Source: Glaciihabitans sp. INWT7 (lineage in GTDB: Bacteria; Actinomycetota; Actinomycetes; Actinomycetales; Microbacteriaceae). Taken from it: DNA of 64,000 nt. Shown piece after piece: positions 53,128 through 62,095 of the stretch. Under the pieces are notes generated by a model, which had not been told where the DNA came from, did no database searches, and worked only from the letters and a program-made list of their open reading frames with translations. The number at the start of each line of letters is the position of its first letter. The stretch's first letter is position 1. Made by a program: the position numbers and the translations under genes. The DNA lies in NCBI RefSeq assembly GCF_014217685.1, contig NZ_CP043653.1:1616419-1680418 (forward strand), given 5' to 3'.

Positions 53128-54048
53128 ATGATCTTCGACGCCATCGTGCTCGCCGGTGGGCGGGCTTCCCGACTGGACGGCGTCTCGAAGCCCGAGCTAG
53201 AGGTCGAGGGCAGGTCCTTGCTCGCCCGCGCCCTCGACGCGGCATCCGGTGCCCGGCGCCGCGTGATCGTCGGCACGCCTTCCGAGATACCTCCGGGTGT
53301 GATGGTCGCCCGGGAGTATCCGGCCTTCGGCGGCCCCGCCGCGGCGATCGGAGCCGGCGTCCTGGCTCTCACCGCCGCGCCCGCCGGTCGAGGCCCTCTC
53401 GGGTTGGCGTCCCCCGACAACCTGCTGGTGCTCGCGAGCGACCTTCCGCACAGCGCGAAGGCCGTGGTCGAATTGCTCGCCCACGTCGATGACGGCACGG
53501 ACGGAGTGCTCGCGATCGACTCCGGAGGTCGCCGACAACCCCTGCTCGGCCTCTACCGGTACGGGCCTCTCAGCGCGGCGGTGCGGGCGCAGGACCTCAC
53601 CGGTCTCTCGGTTCGCGCGCTGGTCGACTCACTCGACCTCGCCGAGATCCCGATGCCGGAAGGTGCGACCGACGACATCGACACGTGGGCGGATGCCGCG
53701 CGTTTCGGCATCGCGCAGCGTGCGGCACCAGCGGAGCCCGCCGACAGGAAAGGACAGCCCATGAGCGATCGAGACGACGAGGCGATGCGCGCTGCGCTGT
53801 CGGAGTGGAGCAATCGACTCACCGCGGCCCTCGGCCTCGAAGCGATGGAGGTCGACATCGACGCCGTGCTCGCGCTCGCCGGAACCGCGGCGCACGCACT
53901 GCTCCGCCCGGCAGCACCGCTCACGACCTACCTGGTCGGCTATGCCGCCGGGATCGCTGCAGCCGAGAAGGGCGCGGCGGACGCCGATGCCGCCTTCGGC
54001 CGGGCCGTGGCGATAGCGACGCACCTCGCGAAATCCGAGGGACGGTGA
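53128..54048 (+). CDS. MobA-like molybdenum cofactor guanylyltransferase fused to DUF6457
   Basis: 306 aa. Residues 1 to about 200 are a nucleotidyltransferase with LAGGRASRLDGVSKPEL, the MobA/MocA signature, and LASDLPH, predicted to attach GMP (or CMP) to molybdopterin. Residues 212-306 are a helical DUF6457 domain. ATG 53761 at codon 212 is preceded by AGGAAAGGA with a 6-nt gap, so a free 95-aa DUF6457 protein could also be made. The stop overlaps the moeA GTG start. Probably equips the FdhF-type enzyme across the divergent promoter region. Confidence 0.85.
   Translation: MIFDAIVLAGGRASRLDGVSKPELEVEGRSLLARALDAASGARRRVIVGTPSEIPPGVMVAREYPAFGGPAAAIGAGVLALTAAPAGRGPLGLASPDNLLVLASDLPHSAKAVVELLAHVDDGTDGVLAIDSGGRRQPLLGLYRYGPLSAAVRAQDLTGLSVRALVDSLDLAEIPMPEGATDDIDTWADAARFGIAQRAAPAEPADRKGQPMSDRDDEAMRAALSEWSNRLTAALGLEAMEVDIDAVLALAGTAAHALLRPAAPLTTYLVGYAAGIAAAEKGAADADAAFGRAVAIATHLAKSEGR
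53746..53754 (+). promoter_or_regulatory. internal ribosome site before the DUF6457 part
   Basis: AGGAAAGGA six nt before an in-frame ATG (53761) inside the fused gene; it could start a separate 95-aa protein ending at 54048. Confidence 0.5.
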
Positions 54049-55229
54049 TCGCGGATCTCCCCGGCGCACAGCCCGGCCTCCCGCTCGCCCACGACTGGCA
54101 TGCGGCTCGCGGTGTCGCGGCGACCGCGGCATCCGCGCTCCGATCCGAGACGGTGCCGCTCGAGGCCGGGATCGGACGCATTCTCACCAGGGACCTGCTG
54201 GCGCTGAGCGATGTGCCGCACTACGCGTCCTCGGCGATGGACGGCTGGGCGGTCAGTGGCACCGGTCCCTGGCGCCTCACGGGCGAGTCGACGCTCGATC
54301 CCGGGTTCGCCGCGACGATCGTCACCGGCGGCCTGGTGCCCCCGGGCGCCGATGCCGTGCTCCGAAGCGAGAGCGGCATCGTCGCCGAAGCTGTGCTCGC
54401 GTCGACCTCGTCCACAGGCGAGCCCCATCCCGGACAACACATCCGGATGCCGGGACGGGAGGCCCGCTGCGGCGAGATCGTCGTCTCGGCGGGAACGCTG
54501 CTCAACCCGGCGCACATCGCTCTTGCGGCAGGCTGCGGGCACGATCGTCTCGACGTGATCCGACGCCCGCGGGTGCTCCTGCTTCTCACCGGGGACGAGG
54601 TCGACGAGCACGGTATCCCCGGTCCGGGTCGGGTGCGCGACAGTTTCGGTCCCCAGCTGCCCGGCGTTCTGAGGATGCTCGGCGCCGAGGTCGTCTCTCA
54701 ACAGCGCGTGCGCGACGACTTCGCCGCGACAGTCGAAGGGCTTGAGGAGCACTCGGGTTCCATCGACGTGGTCGTCACCACCGGCGGCACCGGTGACTCC
54801 GCCTCGGATCACCTGCGTGCCGCGCTGCGGTCCCTCGACGCGGAGTTCCTTGTGCACCGGGTCGCCATGCGCCCGGGAGGACCGACGACGCTCGCCCGGA
54901 TGCCCGACGGCCGCCTGGTGCTCGGTCTACCGGGCAACCCTCTCGCCGCGATGATGGGACTCCTCACCCTCGCGGTACCGCTCCTGGCCGGTCTTCAGGG
55001 GCGCGCCTCCGCGCTCGGCCGGGTGGAGTCTGCGGATCGGATCGAGGGACGCGACGCCTCCAGCATCCTCGTGCCATTCCGCACCGTGGACGGACGGGGC
55101 GTTGCGAACCCGTGGCTCGGCTCCGGCATGATGCGCGGGCTCGCGGATGCCGATGGAGTACTCGTGGTCCCCCCGGGTGGCGTCGGCGCCGGAGACCGGG
55201 TAGAGACCGTCCCACTGCCCTGGCGATGA
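54045..55229 (+). CDS. moeA: Molybdopterin molybdenumtransferase MoeA
   Basis: 394 aa. Inserts molybdate into adenylyl-molybdopterin. MoeA signature SAMDGWAV near residue 60, MPT-binding TTGGTGDS, and LPGNPLAAMM near the C terminus. GTG 54045 overlaps the previous stop by 4 nt, so the two are coupled. Other Mo-cofactor genes (moaA, moaC, moaE) are not in this window. Confidence 0.95.
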   Translation: MIADLPGAQPGLPLAHDWHAARGVAATAASALRSETVPLEAGIGRILTRDLLALSDVPHYASSAMDGWAVSGTGPWRLTGESTLDPGFAATIVTGGLVPPGADAVLRSESGIVAEAVLASTSSTGEPHPGQHIRMPGREARCGEIVVSAGTLLNPAHIALAAGCGHDRLDVIRRPRVLLLLTGDEVDEHGIPGPGRVRDSFGPQLPGVLRMLGAEVVSQQRVRDDFAATVEGLEEHSGSIDVVVTTGGTGDSASDHLRAALRSLDAEFLVHRVAMRPGGPTTLARMPDGRLVLGLPGNPLAAMMGLLTLAVPLLAGLQGRASALGRVESADRIEGRDASSILVPFRTVDGRGVANPWLGSGMMRGLADADGVLVVPPGGVGAGDRVETVPLPWR

Positions 55230-55246
55230 CGCGCGCGCCACGCCAG

Positions 55247-55282
55247 GGCATCCGCCCTGCCCGCGGGACAGGGCGGAATGCC
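55247..55282. terminator. bidirectional hairpin between moeA and the FKBP gene
   Basis: Arms GGCATCCGCCCTG and CAGGGCGGAATGCC pair over 13 bp with one bulged A and a 9-nt loop. It lies between the two convergent stops at 55229 and 55290 and can end both transcripts. Confidence 0.65.
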
Positions 55283-55289
55283 GGGTGTT

Positions 55290-55664
55290 CTAGCTGACGC
55301 CGAGCAGGTCGATCACGAAGATCAACGTGCGGCCGGAGAGCCGGTGGCCGGACCCCGCTGCGCCATAGGCGAGGGCGGGAGGCACGATCAGCTGGCGGCG
55401 GCCGCCGACCTTCATGCCGGGGATGCCCTCTTGCCAGCCGGCGATGAGGGAGCGCAGCGGGAAGTCGACGGACTGTCCGCGGCTCCAAGAGGAGTCGAAC
55501 TCCTCGCCGGATTCGAAGTCGACGCCGAGGTAGTGCACGTCGACCTTGTCGCCGGTCTTCGCCTCGTCCCCGGTGCCGACCTCGATGTCGATCGACACCA
55601 ACTCGGCGGGCGCGTCACCCTCGTAGAACTCGATTTCTGGCTTGGTCTTGTTGAACTCAGTCAT
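55290..55664 (-). CDS. FKBP-type peptidyl-prolyl isomerase
   Basis: 124 aa, single cytoplasmic FKBP domain: VDVHYLGVDFESGEEFDSS, then IPGMKVGGRRQLIVPPALAYG and a final LIFVIDLLGV. Catalyses proline isomerisation as a folding helper. No signal peptide. TTGAAT lies 6 nt before the ATG, a weak -10 candidate. Confidence 0.93.
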   Translation of the reverse strand: MTEFNKTKPEIEFYEGDAPAELVSIDIEVGTGDEAKTGDKVDVHYLGVDFESGEEFDSSWSRGQSVDFPLRSLIAGWQEGIPGMKVGGRRQLIVPPALAYGAAGSGHRLSGRTLIFVIDLLGVS

Positions 55665-55699
55665 GGGTCAATTCAAGCAGAGTCGGCGAGCCCGCCCGT

Positions 55700-56362
55700 T
55701 CAGTGGGAGTGTGCGGATGCTGCCGCTCGCAGCAGCGCGATCTGTTCGACCGGCTCCCCCACGTTGAACACACTCGAGCCGGCGACGAAGGTGTCTGCTC
55801 CGGCCTCGGCGGCGATCTCGATCGTGTTCACCGTGATGCCGCCATCCACCTGCAACCAGACATCGAGACCGGATGCCGCGACGGCGGCGCGAAGAGCGAC
55901 CAGTTTCGGCATCGTCGCGTCGATGAACGACTGGCCGCCGAAGCCCGGCTCCACGGTCATCACGAGCACCTGGTCGAACTCGGGAAGCAGCTCGAGATAC
56001 GGCTCGATTCCCGTGCCCGGCTTCACGGCGATCCCGGCTCGGGCGCCGATAGCGCGAAGGCGCCGCGCGAGGCCGACGGCATCCGCCGCCGCCTCGGCAT
56101 GGAACGTGACCGAGTAGGCGCCGACCTCGGCGTAACCGGGAGCCCAGCGGTCGGGATCGTCGATCATCAAATGGATGTCGAGCGGCAGGGGCGAGACCCG
56201 CTGCAGGGATTCGACCATGCGCGGACCGAACGTGAGATTCGGCACGAAATGGTTGTCCATGACGTCGACGTGCACCAGGTCGGCGGTCGCGATGCGACCG
56301 AGCTCGTGCTCGAGGTTCGCGAAATCAGCGGTGAGGATGCTCGGATTGATTCGTACGGTCAC
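55700..56362 (-). CDS. rpe: Ribulose-phosphate 3-epimerase
   Basis: 220 aa TIM barrel of the pentose phosphate pathway. Motifs INPSILTADFANL, HVDVMDNHFVPNLTFGP, HLMIDDP and MTVEPGFGGQ carry the metal-binding and catalytic residues. GTG start with TAGGCT 7 nt upstream, so probably leaderless and separate from rsmB. Confidence 0.97.
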   Translation of the reverse strand: MTVRINPSILTADFANLEHELGRIATADLVHVDVMDNHFVPNLTFGPRMVESLQRVSPLPLDIHLMIDDPDRWAPGYAEVGAYSVTFHAEAAADAVGLARRLRAIGARAGIAVKPGTGIEPYLELLPEFDQVLVMTVEPGFGGQSFIDATMPKLVALRAAVAASGLDVWLQVDGGITVNTIEIAAEAGADTFVAGSSVFNVGEPVEQIALLRAAASAHSH

Positions 56363-56369
56363 CTGCGTC

Positions 56370-56375
56370 AGCCTA
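56370..56375 (-). promoter_or_regulatory. putative -10 box, leaderless rpe
   Basis: TAGGCT on the minus strand, 7 nt before the rpe GTG. Confidence 0.5.
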
Positions 56376-56416
56376 GACGGAGCGCTGCGGCGCCGGGGAT
56401 CTCGACGAGCTGTGAG

Positions 56417-57847
56417 TCAGGCCTCGGCGGCTGGGGCCTTCTCCAGCAGGCAGATGAACATGGCGTCGGTGCCGTGTCGATGGGGCCAGAGTTGCACGTG
56501 CCCGTCGTCGGCCGAGTCGCCAAGGTCGAGCTCGCGCTTGGTGACAGCCGCGAGCACGGCGACGGTGTCGACCCGAGAGACACCGGGGCTGCGGCGCAGA
56601 ACCGTCTCCACGACGACCTTCGTCTCGGCCAAGTGCGGCGAACAGGTGACGAAGGCGAGGATCCCGCCGGGCTTCAGAGCGGCGAGCCCGGACTCGAGAA
56701 GCGCGATCTGCAGCCCCGTGAGGTCCGCAACATCGCTCGGCTGCTTGCGCCAGCGCGCCTCCGGGCGGCGACGGAGCGCACCGAGCCCGGTGCAGGGAGC
56801 ATCGAGCAGGATGCGGTCGAACTGCTGCGGCATCCGGTCGCCGAAGAGCGTGCCATCCTGCACCAGAACCTGCGGAGGATCGGGAAATACGGCAAGCGCC
56901 TTGCGCACCAGCTCGGCACGCGCGGGGGTGATCTCGTTCGCGACGAGAATCGCCCCGCCCTCACGGGCTTCCGCGGCGAGCAGCGCGGCCTTGCCTCCCG
57001 GCCCCGCGCACAGGTCGAGCCAGCGCTCTCCCGCGACCACCGGACGGGCGCGACTGAGGGCAAGGGCCGCGAGTTGCGATCCCTCGTCCTGCACGCGGGC
57101 GCGCCCCTCGTGTACCGCCGGCCAGAGGGCGGGGTCTCCCCCGTCACTCACCGCCGCGACCGGCGAATACTTCGCCTTCTGGGTTCCCCTGATCTCGGAG
57201 ATCGTCGCGAGTCCCGGAAGAGCGACCAATGACACCCGCGGGGCGAAGTTGTCGGCGATCAGCAGGTCTTCCAGGTCCTCCTCCCGGCCCTCCGCCGCAA
57301 GGGCCTGGCGGAACGCGCGCACGATCCAGAGCGGATGCGAGTGCTCGAGCGAGAGGCGTTCGTCGTCGTTTCGCGGCTTCGCCATCACCCGGTCGTGCCA
57401 GGCCGATGGCTCGCTCCGCGTGATGGTGCGCAAGACTCCGTTGACGAAGCCCGCGGCCGACCGGGATCCGACCTCTTTGGCGAGGGAGACGGCCTCATCG
57501 ACCGCCGCATGCTGCGCCACGCGCATCGACAGCAACTGGTGCGTTCCCAGCCGGAGCACGTCGAGGATGGGCGAATCGATCTCCTCGGTGGAGCGCCCGG
57601 CGGCGAGCTCGATCACCGCGTCGTAGTAGCCCTGCTGACGCAGCGTGCCGTAGGTGAGTTCCGTCGCGAGGGCGGCATCCTGCGGGTTCAGGCGAGCACG
57701 CTCGAGCTTCACCGGCAGCAGGAGGTTGGCGTAGGCATCCGTCTCGCGCACCGCCATGATCACGTCGAGGGCGATCCGCCGGGCGGGCTGCACGCGGGAC
57801 GGGGGCTCTGGCGTGCGGGAACCGCGGGCCGGGCGACGGTCGCTCAT
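56417..57847 (-). CDS. rsmB: 16S rRNA (cytosine-C5)-methyltransferase RsmB/Sun family
   Basis: 476 aa. N-terminal NusB-like helical domain (about residues 22-160) and C-terminal SAM methyltransferase with LDLCAGPGGKAALL, the DAPCTGLG motif and the catalytic FVTCSPH. Methylates a cytosine in 16S rRNA. ATG 57847 overlaps the fmt stop by 4 nt. Confidence 0.94.
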   Translation of the reverse strand: MSDRRPARGSRTPEPPSRVQPARRIALDVIMAVRETDAYANLLLPVKLERARLNPQDAALATELTYGTLRQQGYYDAVIELAAGRSTEEIDSPILDVLRLGTHQLLSMRVAQHAAVDEAVSLAKEVGSRSAAGFVNGVLRTITRSEPSAWHDRVMAKPRNDDERLSLEHSHPLWIVRAFRQALAAEGREEDLEDLLIADNFAPRVSLVALPGLATISEIRGTQKAKYSPVAAVSDGGDPALWPAVHEGRARVQDEGSQLAALALSRARPVVAGERWLDLCAGPGGKAALLAAEAREGGAILVANEITPARAELVRKALAVFPDPPQVLVQDGTLFGDRMPQQFDRILLDAPCTGLGALRRRPEARWRKQPSDVADLTGLQIALLESGLAALKPGGILAFVTCSPHLAETKVVVETVLRRSPGVSRVDTVAVLAAVTKRELDLGDSADDGHVQLWPHRHGTDAMFICLLEKAPAAEA

Positions 57848-58773
57848 CGCGCCACCGTTCCGGATCCGGCCGGGCGACCGCGCCACCAGTCGGCGGCCTT
57901 CATCGGCTTCTTGCCGGCCGGATGGACCGACACCAGCTCGAGCGGATCGCTCGCGCTGCCCACCAGTACCCGTCCGTCACGGAGTTCGAGCTGGCCGGGG
58001 GCGAGGGACGGCTGATCGCGCACGATCGCCGCCTCGAGGATCTTGACGCGCACATCGTCGACCTGGGTGAAAGCCCCGGGCTCCGGGGTGACCCCGCGCA
58101 GGCGATCGAACACCGTGGAGGCGTGCTCGGCGAAGTCCAGTCGGGCGTCGGCGAGCTCGAGTTTTGGCGCGAGAGTCACGTCACCGACCTGGGGCTCGGC
58201 CCGTGCGATGCCGTCCGCGATCGCATCCACCACCCGCACCAGCAGCTCCGCGCCGCTCACCGCCAGCGAGTCGAGCAGATGCCCGGCGGTTTCGTGGGCG
58301 CCGATCGCCTGGGTGAACTGGCCGAACACGTCACCGGCATCGAGTTCGGGCACGAGCTGGAAGACGGAGGCCCCCGTCACCTCGTCACCGGCGATGATCG
58401 CCCGTTGCACCGGCGCCGCGCCACGCCACCGGGGCAGCAGCGAGAAGTGGAGGTTGATCCATCCGAGCCGGGGCACCGAGAGCAGCGGCTCGCGAACGAG
58501 GCCGCCGTAGGCCACGATCACTCCGAGGTCTGGTCTGATGGCCGTGACCTCGGCTGTCGCGGGTCCGGCAAGACGGTTGACCCGGATGATGGGCAGGCCG
58601 AGTTCTGCGGCGGCGGAGGCCACCGCGGTCGGGGTGAGTTGCCGGCGACGTCCCTGGGGGGAGTCATCACGGGTCAGAACCGCGGCGACCTCGTGGCGAC
58701 TCGCCGTGAGGGCCTGCAGGCTCGGCACAGCGGCCGCCGGGCTTCCGGCGAAGACGATGACCAGGTCGGACAT
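57844..58773 (-). CDS. fmt: Methionyl-tRNA formyltransferase
   Basis: 309 aa. Formylates initiator Met-tRNA. IVFAGSPAAAVPSL at the N terminus, then the catalytic INLHFSLLPRWRGAAPVQRAI and LDAGDVF. Starts at ATG 58773, 26 nt after priA; followed by the coupled rsmB. Confidence 0.97.
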   Translation of the reverse strand: MSDLVIVFAGSPAAAVPSLQALTASRHEVAAVLTRDDSPQGRRRQLTPTAVASAAAELGLPIIRVNRLAGPATAEVTAIRPDLGVIVAYGGLVREPLLSVPRLGWINLHFSLLPRWRGAAPVQRAIIAGDEVTGASVFQLVPELDAGDVFGQFTQAIGAHETAGHLLDSLAVSGAELLVRVVDAIADGIARAEPQVGDVTLAPKLELADARLDFAEHASTVFDRLRGVTPEPGAFTQVDDVRVKILEAAIVRDQPSLAPGQLELRDGRVLVGSASDPLELVSVHPAGKKPMKAADWWRGRPAGSGTVAR

Positions 58774-58799
58774 GGAGGAACTCGTTCGTTGAAGGGTGG

Positions 58800-60812
58800 C
58801 TACTCGGGGCTGTCGAAAGACAGTGCGTCGTCGAAACGCACTCTCAGTGTAGGCAGGGCGACCCGCCCCGTTGCGCCGCCGGCTCGCTTGCGACGGGACG
58901 TCGCCGCCCGGATCACCTCCGCCCGAAGGCCGGACGCGACGGCAGCGCCCTCGCCGTAATCGAATCGCACGATGGCCCGGACACCGCCGTCCGCCGTCTC
59001 CACCGGACCGAGCACATCCACCCGGTCGATGCCCTGGATGGCGCCGACCGCGGCCTGCACCGTCTCCGGTGTTCCGGTGACGGTAGCCACCCGAACCGCG
59101 GGAGGGAAGCGGAGAGTGCGGCGGTCGGCAAGTTCGGACCGGAGGTAGTCCGCACGCCTCCAGGTGGCGAGGGCGGATGCCAGTGCCCCGCCGACCCCCA
59201 CCAGCACCGTGGTCGCCCCCGGTGCCGCGAGGGCGATCGCGTTGGCCCACCAGCGGAGACAGTCCTCACCGACGCGGAGGCTCTCCCGCGCCACCATCCG
59301 CTCGCCATCGAGCAGGAGGACTGCCCGATAGCCGCCGGCGGCGATGGGTTCGGCTCCGCGGGTGGCGATGACGAGAGCAGGCTCGGCGTCGACCGAGAGG
59401 ATCGGGCGGTCCCCGTCGGCGATGATGATCCGAACCCCGGGGAAAGCACGGCCGAGGTCCTCCGCGGTGCGTCCGGTACCCTGTCCGACCATCCGGAATG
59501 TCGTGCCCGCACAGTTCGCGCAGCTCCAGTCCGTGGCGAGTTTGCCGCACCAGGAGCACGAGGGCGTCGAGCGAGCGGTCTTGAGGCGCAGCGGACCCTC
59601 GCAGCGCTGGCAGCGGGCCGTATTCCCGCAGCTCGCACAGGCAAGGCGCGGCGCGTAACCGGGCCGGGCCACCTGCACGAGCACGGGTCCGTGTTCGAGG
59701 GCGGCGCGCGCTTCCCGCCACGCGGAGGAAGGGATGCGAGCCTGTGCCGCCAGGCGATCCTGGGACTGCTGCTGCGCCGTGGGAAGCACTTTCGGTGGAA
59801 CCGGGCGAACGGCGGTGAGCTCATCGAGCCAGCCGACTTCGACAAGTCGCTCCACCTCCGTGCTGCGCGCGTGGGACAGGAAGAAGAGCGCGGAACCCTG
59901 CAATTCCTGGCGTACAAGGGCGATGTCTCGGGCATGCACGTAGGGACTCAGCGGCTCGTTGTGAAGCGGATCTCCCTCGTCCCAGATGGCCATCAGGCCG
60001 AGCCTGGCCGCCGGGGCATACAGCACGGAACGGTTGCCGACGATGGCGAGCGGCGTGTCACCGAGGCAGGCCAGCAGCGCGCGATAGCGATCGGGATTGG
60101 ACTGCCGGGCATCCAGGTGCACGATCCGGTCCGCCGGCAGCACCGCGCGCAGAGCGGTCACCAATTGCTCCTGGTCCCGGTAGTCGGGCACGGCGAGGAT
60201 CGCGGATCCGCCTGCCGCCAGTGCCCTCGTGGCGCTCGCGGCCATGGTGGTGGCCCAGTGGCCCACCCAACGCGGTGCGACGTCCCCCACCGTGCGCACT
60301 TCCACCACCCGGGGAACGGCGTCCACCGCGAGGCGTCCGCCCGTCGCGAGCGCCAGGTCGATCCGATCGGTATCGAAACCAGGCACCGGAAGGGGCACCA
60401 CGGCATCGGCATCCGCATCATCGTGGGCATCCAGCAGCCACGCCTTCTCCACCCGCACCTGCCTCTTCGGCACGGCGAGCCTCACGATGTCGCTCGCATT
60501 CCCCGCGGCGCGGTCGGCGAGCCGCCGCGCGAGCATCCACACTTCGGGCGACAACACCCTCGCGGAGGAGACCACGTCCTCCAGCTCGCTCAGGGTGCCA
60601 GCGAAGTCCCCTGCCCCCGTCACCTCCACGATGAATCCGTCGGCGATGCGCCCGATCGAGCGGAGGGGAACCCGCACCCGAACGCCCGGCTGGGCATCCG
60701 CCACCATGGCGGCAGGGATGCTGTAGTCGAAGAGCCTGTCGAGCTGCGGCAGCGGGGAGTCGATGAGCACCCGCGCGACTCGCGGGGTCGTCGTGCCCGG
60801 CACCTCGTCCAT
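58800..60812 (-). CDS. priA: PriA-type primosomal protein without helicase motifs
   Basis: 670 aa. The N-terminal DNA-binding domain (VLIDSPLPQLDRLFDYSIP) and the two zinc-binding cysteine clusters (CASCGNTARCQRC; CSWCGKLATDWSCANC) are those of PriA. The Walker A position reads AILAVPDYRDQEQL and the DEAH box is replaced by IWDEGDP, so ATP hydrolysis is unlikely, as known for actinobacterial PriA. Probably a replication-restart adaptor. ATG 60812, 20 nt after metK. Confidence 0.9.
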   Translation of the reverse strand: MDEVPGTTTPRVARVLIDSPLPQLDRLFDYSIPAAMVADAQPGVRVRVPLRSIGRIADGFIVEVTGAGDFAGTLSELEDVVSSARVLSPEVWMLARRLADRAAGNASDIVRLAVPKRQVRVEKAWLLDAHDDADADAVVPLPVPGFDTDRIDLALATGGRLAVDAVPRVVEVRTVGDVAPRWVGHWATTMAASATRALAAGGSAILAVPDYRDQEQLVTALRAVLPADRIVHLDARQSNPDRYRALLACLGDTPLAIVGNRSVLYAPAARLGLMAIWDEGDPLHNEPLSPYVHARDIALVRQELQGSALFFLSHARSTEVERLVEVGWLDELTAVRPVPPKVLPTAQQQSQDRLAAQARIPSSAWREARAALEHGPVLVQVARPGYAPRLACASCGNTARCQRCEGPLRLKTARSTPSCSWCGKLATDWSCANCAGTTFRMVGQGTGRTAEDLGRAFPGVRIIIADGDRPILSVDAEPALVIATRGAEPIAAGGYRAVLLLDGERMVARESLRVGEDCLRWWANAIALAAPGATTVLVGVGGALASALATWRRADYLRSELADRRTLRFPPAVRVATVTGTPETVQAAVGAIQGIDRVDVLGPVETADGGVRAIVRFDYGEGAAVASGLRAEVIRAATSRRKRAGGATGRVALPTLRVRFDDALSFDSPE

Positions 60813-60832
60813 GGCGAGGACGGTGCCCGCTT

Positions 60833-62041
60833 CTACAGGCCGGCCAGGCTGCGCAGAGCGTCGACCCGGTCCAGCTTCTCCCACGTGAATTCGGGCAGTT
60901 CGCGCCCGAAATGGCCGTAGGTCGAGGTGGCGGCGTAGATGGGACGCAGCAGGTCGAGGTCCCGGATGATCGCGGCCGGGCGCAGGTCGAAGACCTGGCG
61001 GATCGCCTCGATGATCGTGGCCTCGTCGACATGAGCCGTGCCGAACGATTCGACGTAGAGCCCCACCGGCGCGGCCTTGCCGATGGCGTAGGCGACCTGC
61101 ACCTCGAGACGGTCGGCGAGGCCGGCGGCGACGAGGTTCTTCGCCACCCACCGCATGGCGTAGGCCGCCGAGCGGTCGACCTTAGAGGGGTCCTTGCCGC
61201 TGAAGGCTCCCCCGCCGTGCCTGCTCGCTCCCCCGTACGTGTCCACGATGATCTTGCGACCGGTGAGGCCGGCGTCGCCCTGCGGACCCCCGATCTCGAA
61301 CCGACCGGTGGGATTGATCAGCACGCGAGCGTCCAGGCTGTCGAGTCCTACCCGCTCGAGTACCGGTCGGATGACGAGCTCCTCGATCTCCGCGCGCAAC
61401 ATCTCGGTGCTGACCTTCGGCGAGTGCTGCGTGGAGAGCACGACGGTCTCGACGGTGCGCGGCACGATTCCGTCGTACCCGACCGTCACCTGGGTCTTGC
61501 CGTCTGGGCGGAGGTAGTCGACCATGCCGGACTTGCGCACCTCGGCGAGACGCTCGGCGAGGCGGTGCGCGAGCCAGATGGGCACGGGCATGAGTTCTGG
61601 AGTCTCGGTGGTCGCGTAGCCGAACATGATGCCCTGGTCACCCGCGCCCTGCCGGTCGAGGTCGTCGATGCTCGACTCCTCGCGGCTCTCGAAGGCGTCA
61701 TCGACGCCCTGCGCGATGTCGGGCGACTGGCCACCGATCGACACCGAGACTCCGCAGGACCTGCCGTCGAACCAGACATCGGACGAGTTGTAGCCGATAT
61801 TCCAGATGCGGTCGCGCACGATCGAGGGGATGTCGACGTAACCGGAGGTGGTGACCTCGCCGGCGACGTGCACGAGGCCGGTGGTCACGAGGGTCTCGAC
61901 CGCGACGCGGCTGTTCGGATCCACTGTGAGCAAGGCGTCGAGGATGCTGTCCGAGATCTGGTCGCAGATCTTGTCGGGGTGGCCCTCCGTCACCGACTCG
62001 GAGGTGAACAGGCGGAGTGGCGTTGTGGATGCGGCGCTCAT
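60833..62041 (-). CDS. metK: S-adenosylmethionine synthase
   Basis: 402 aa. Makes SAM from methionine and [15 protein letters not shown] near the N terminus, [12 protein letters not shown] and the P-loop [16 protein letters not shown] are present. No SAM riboswitch was seen in the 54-nt gap before it. Confidence 0.98.
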   Translation of the reverse strand: MSAASTTPLRLFTSESVTEGHPDKICDQISDSILDALLTVDPNSRVAVETLVTTGLVHVAGEVTTSGYVDIPSIVRDRIWNIGYNSSDVWFDGRSCGVSVSIGGQSPDIAQGVDDAFESREESSIDDLDRQGAGDQGIMFGYATTETPELMPVPIWLAHRLAERLAEVRKSGMVDYLRPDGKTQVTVGYDGIVPRTVETVVLSTQHSPKVSTEMLRAEIEELVIRPVLERVGLDSLDARVLINPTGRFEIGGPQGDAGLTGRKIIVDTYGGASRHGGGAFSGKDPSKVDRSAAYAMRWVAKNLVAAGLADRLEVQVAYAIGKAAPVGLYVESFGTAHVDEATIIEAIRQVFDLRPAAIIRDLDLLRPIYAATSTYGHFGRELPEFTWEKLDRVDALRSLAGL

Positions 62042-62095
62042 GGTGTTCCCAGCGTGGAGGTCGTTCGGGGGGCGAATGGCGGTCTCGGGCCGGGA

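Noticed and set aside
62042-62095. SAM riboswitch before metK
   Set aside because: Only 54 nt separate coaBC and metK, too short, and no matching stems were seen.
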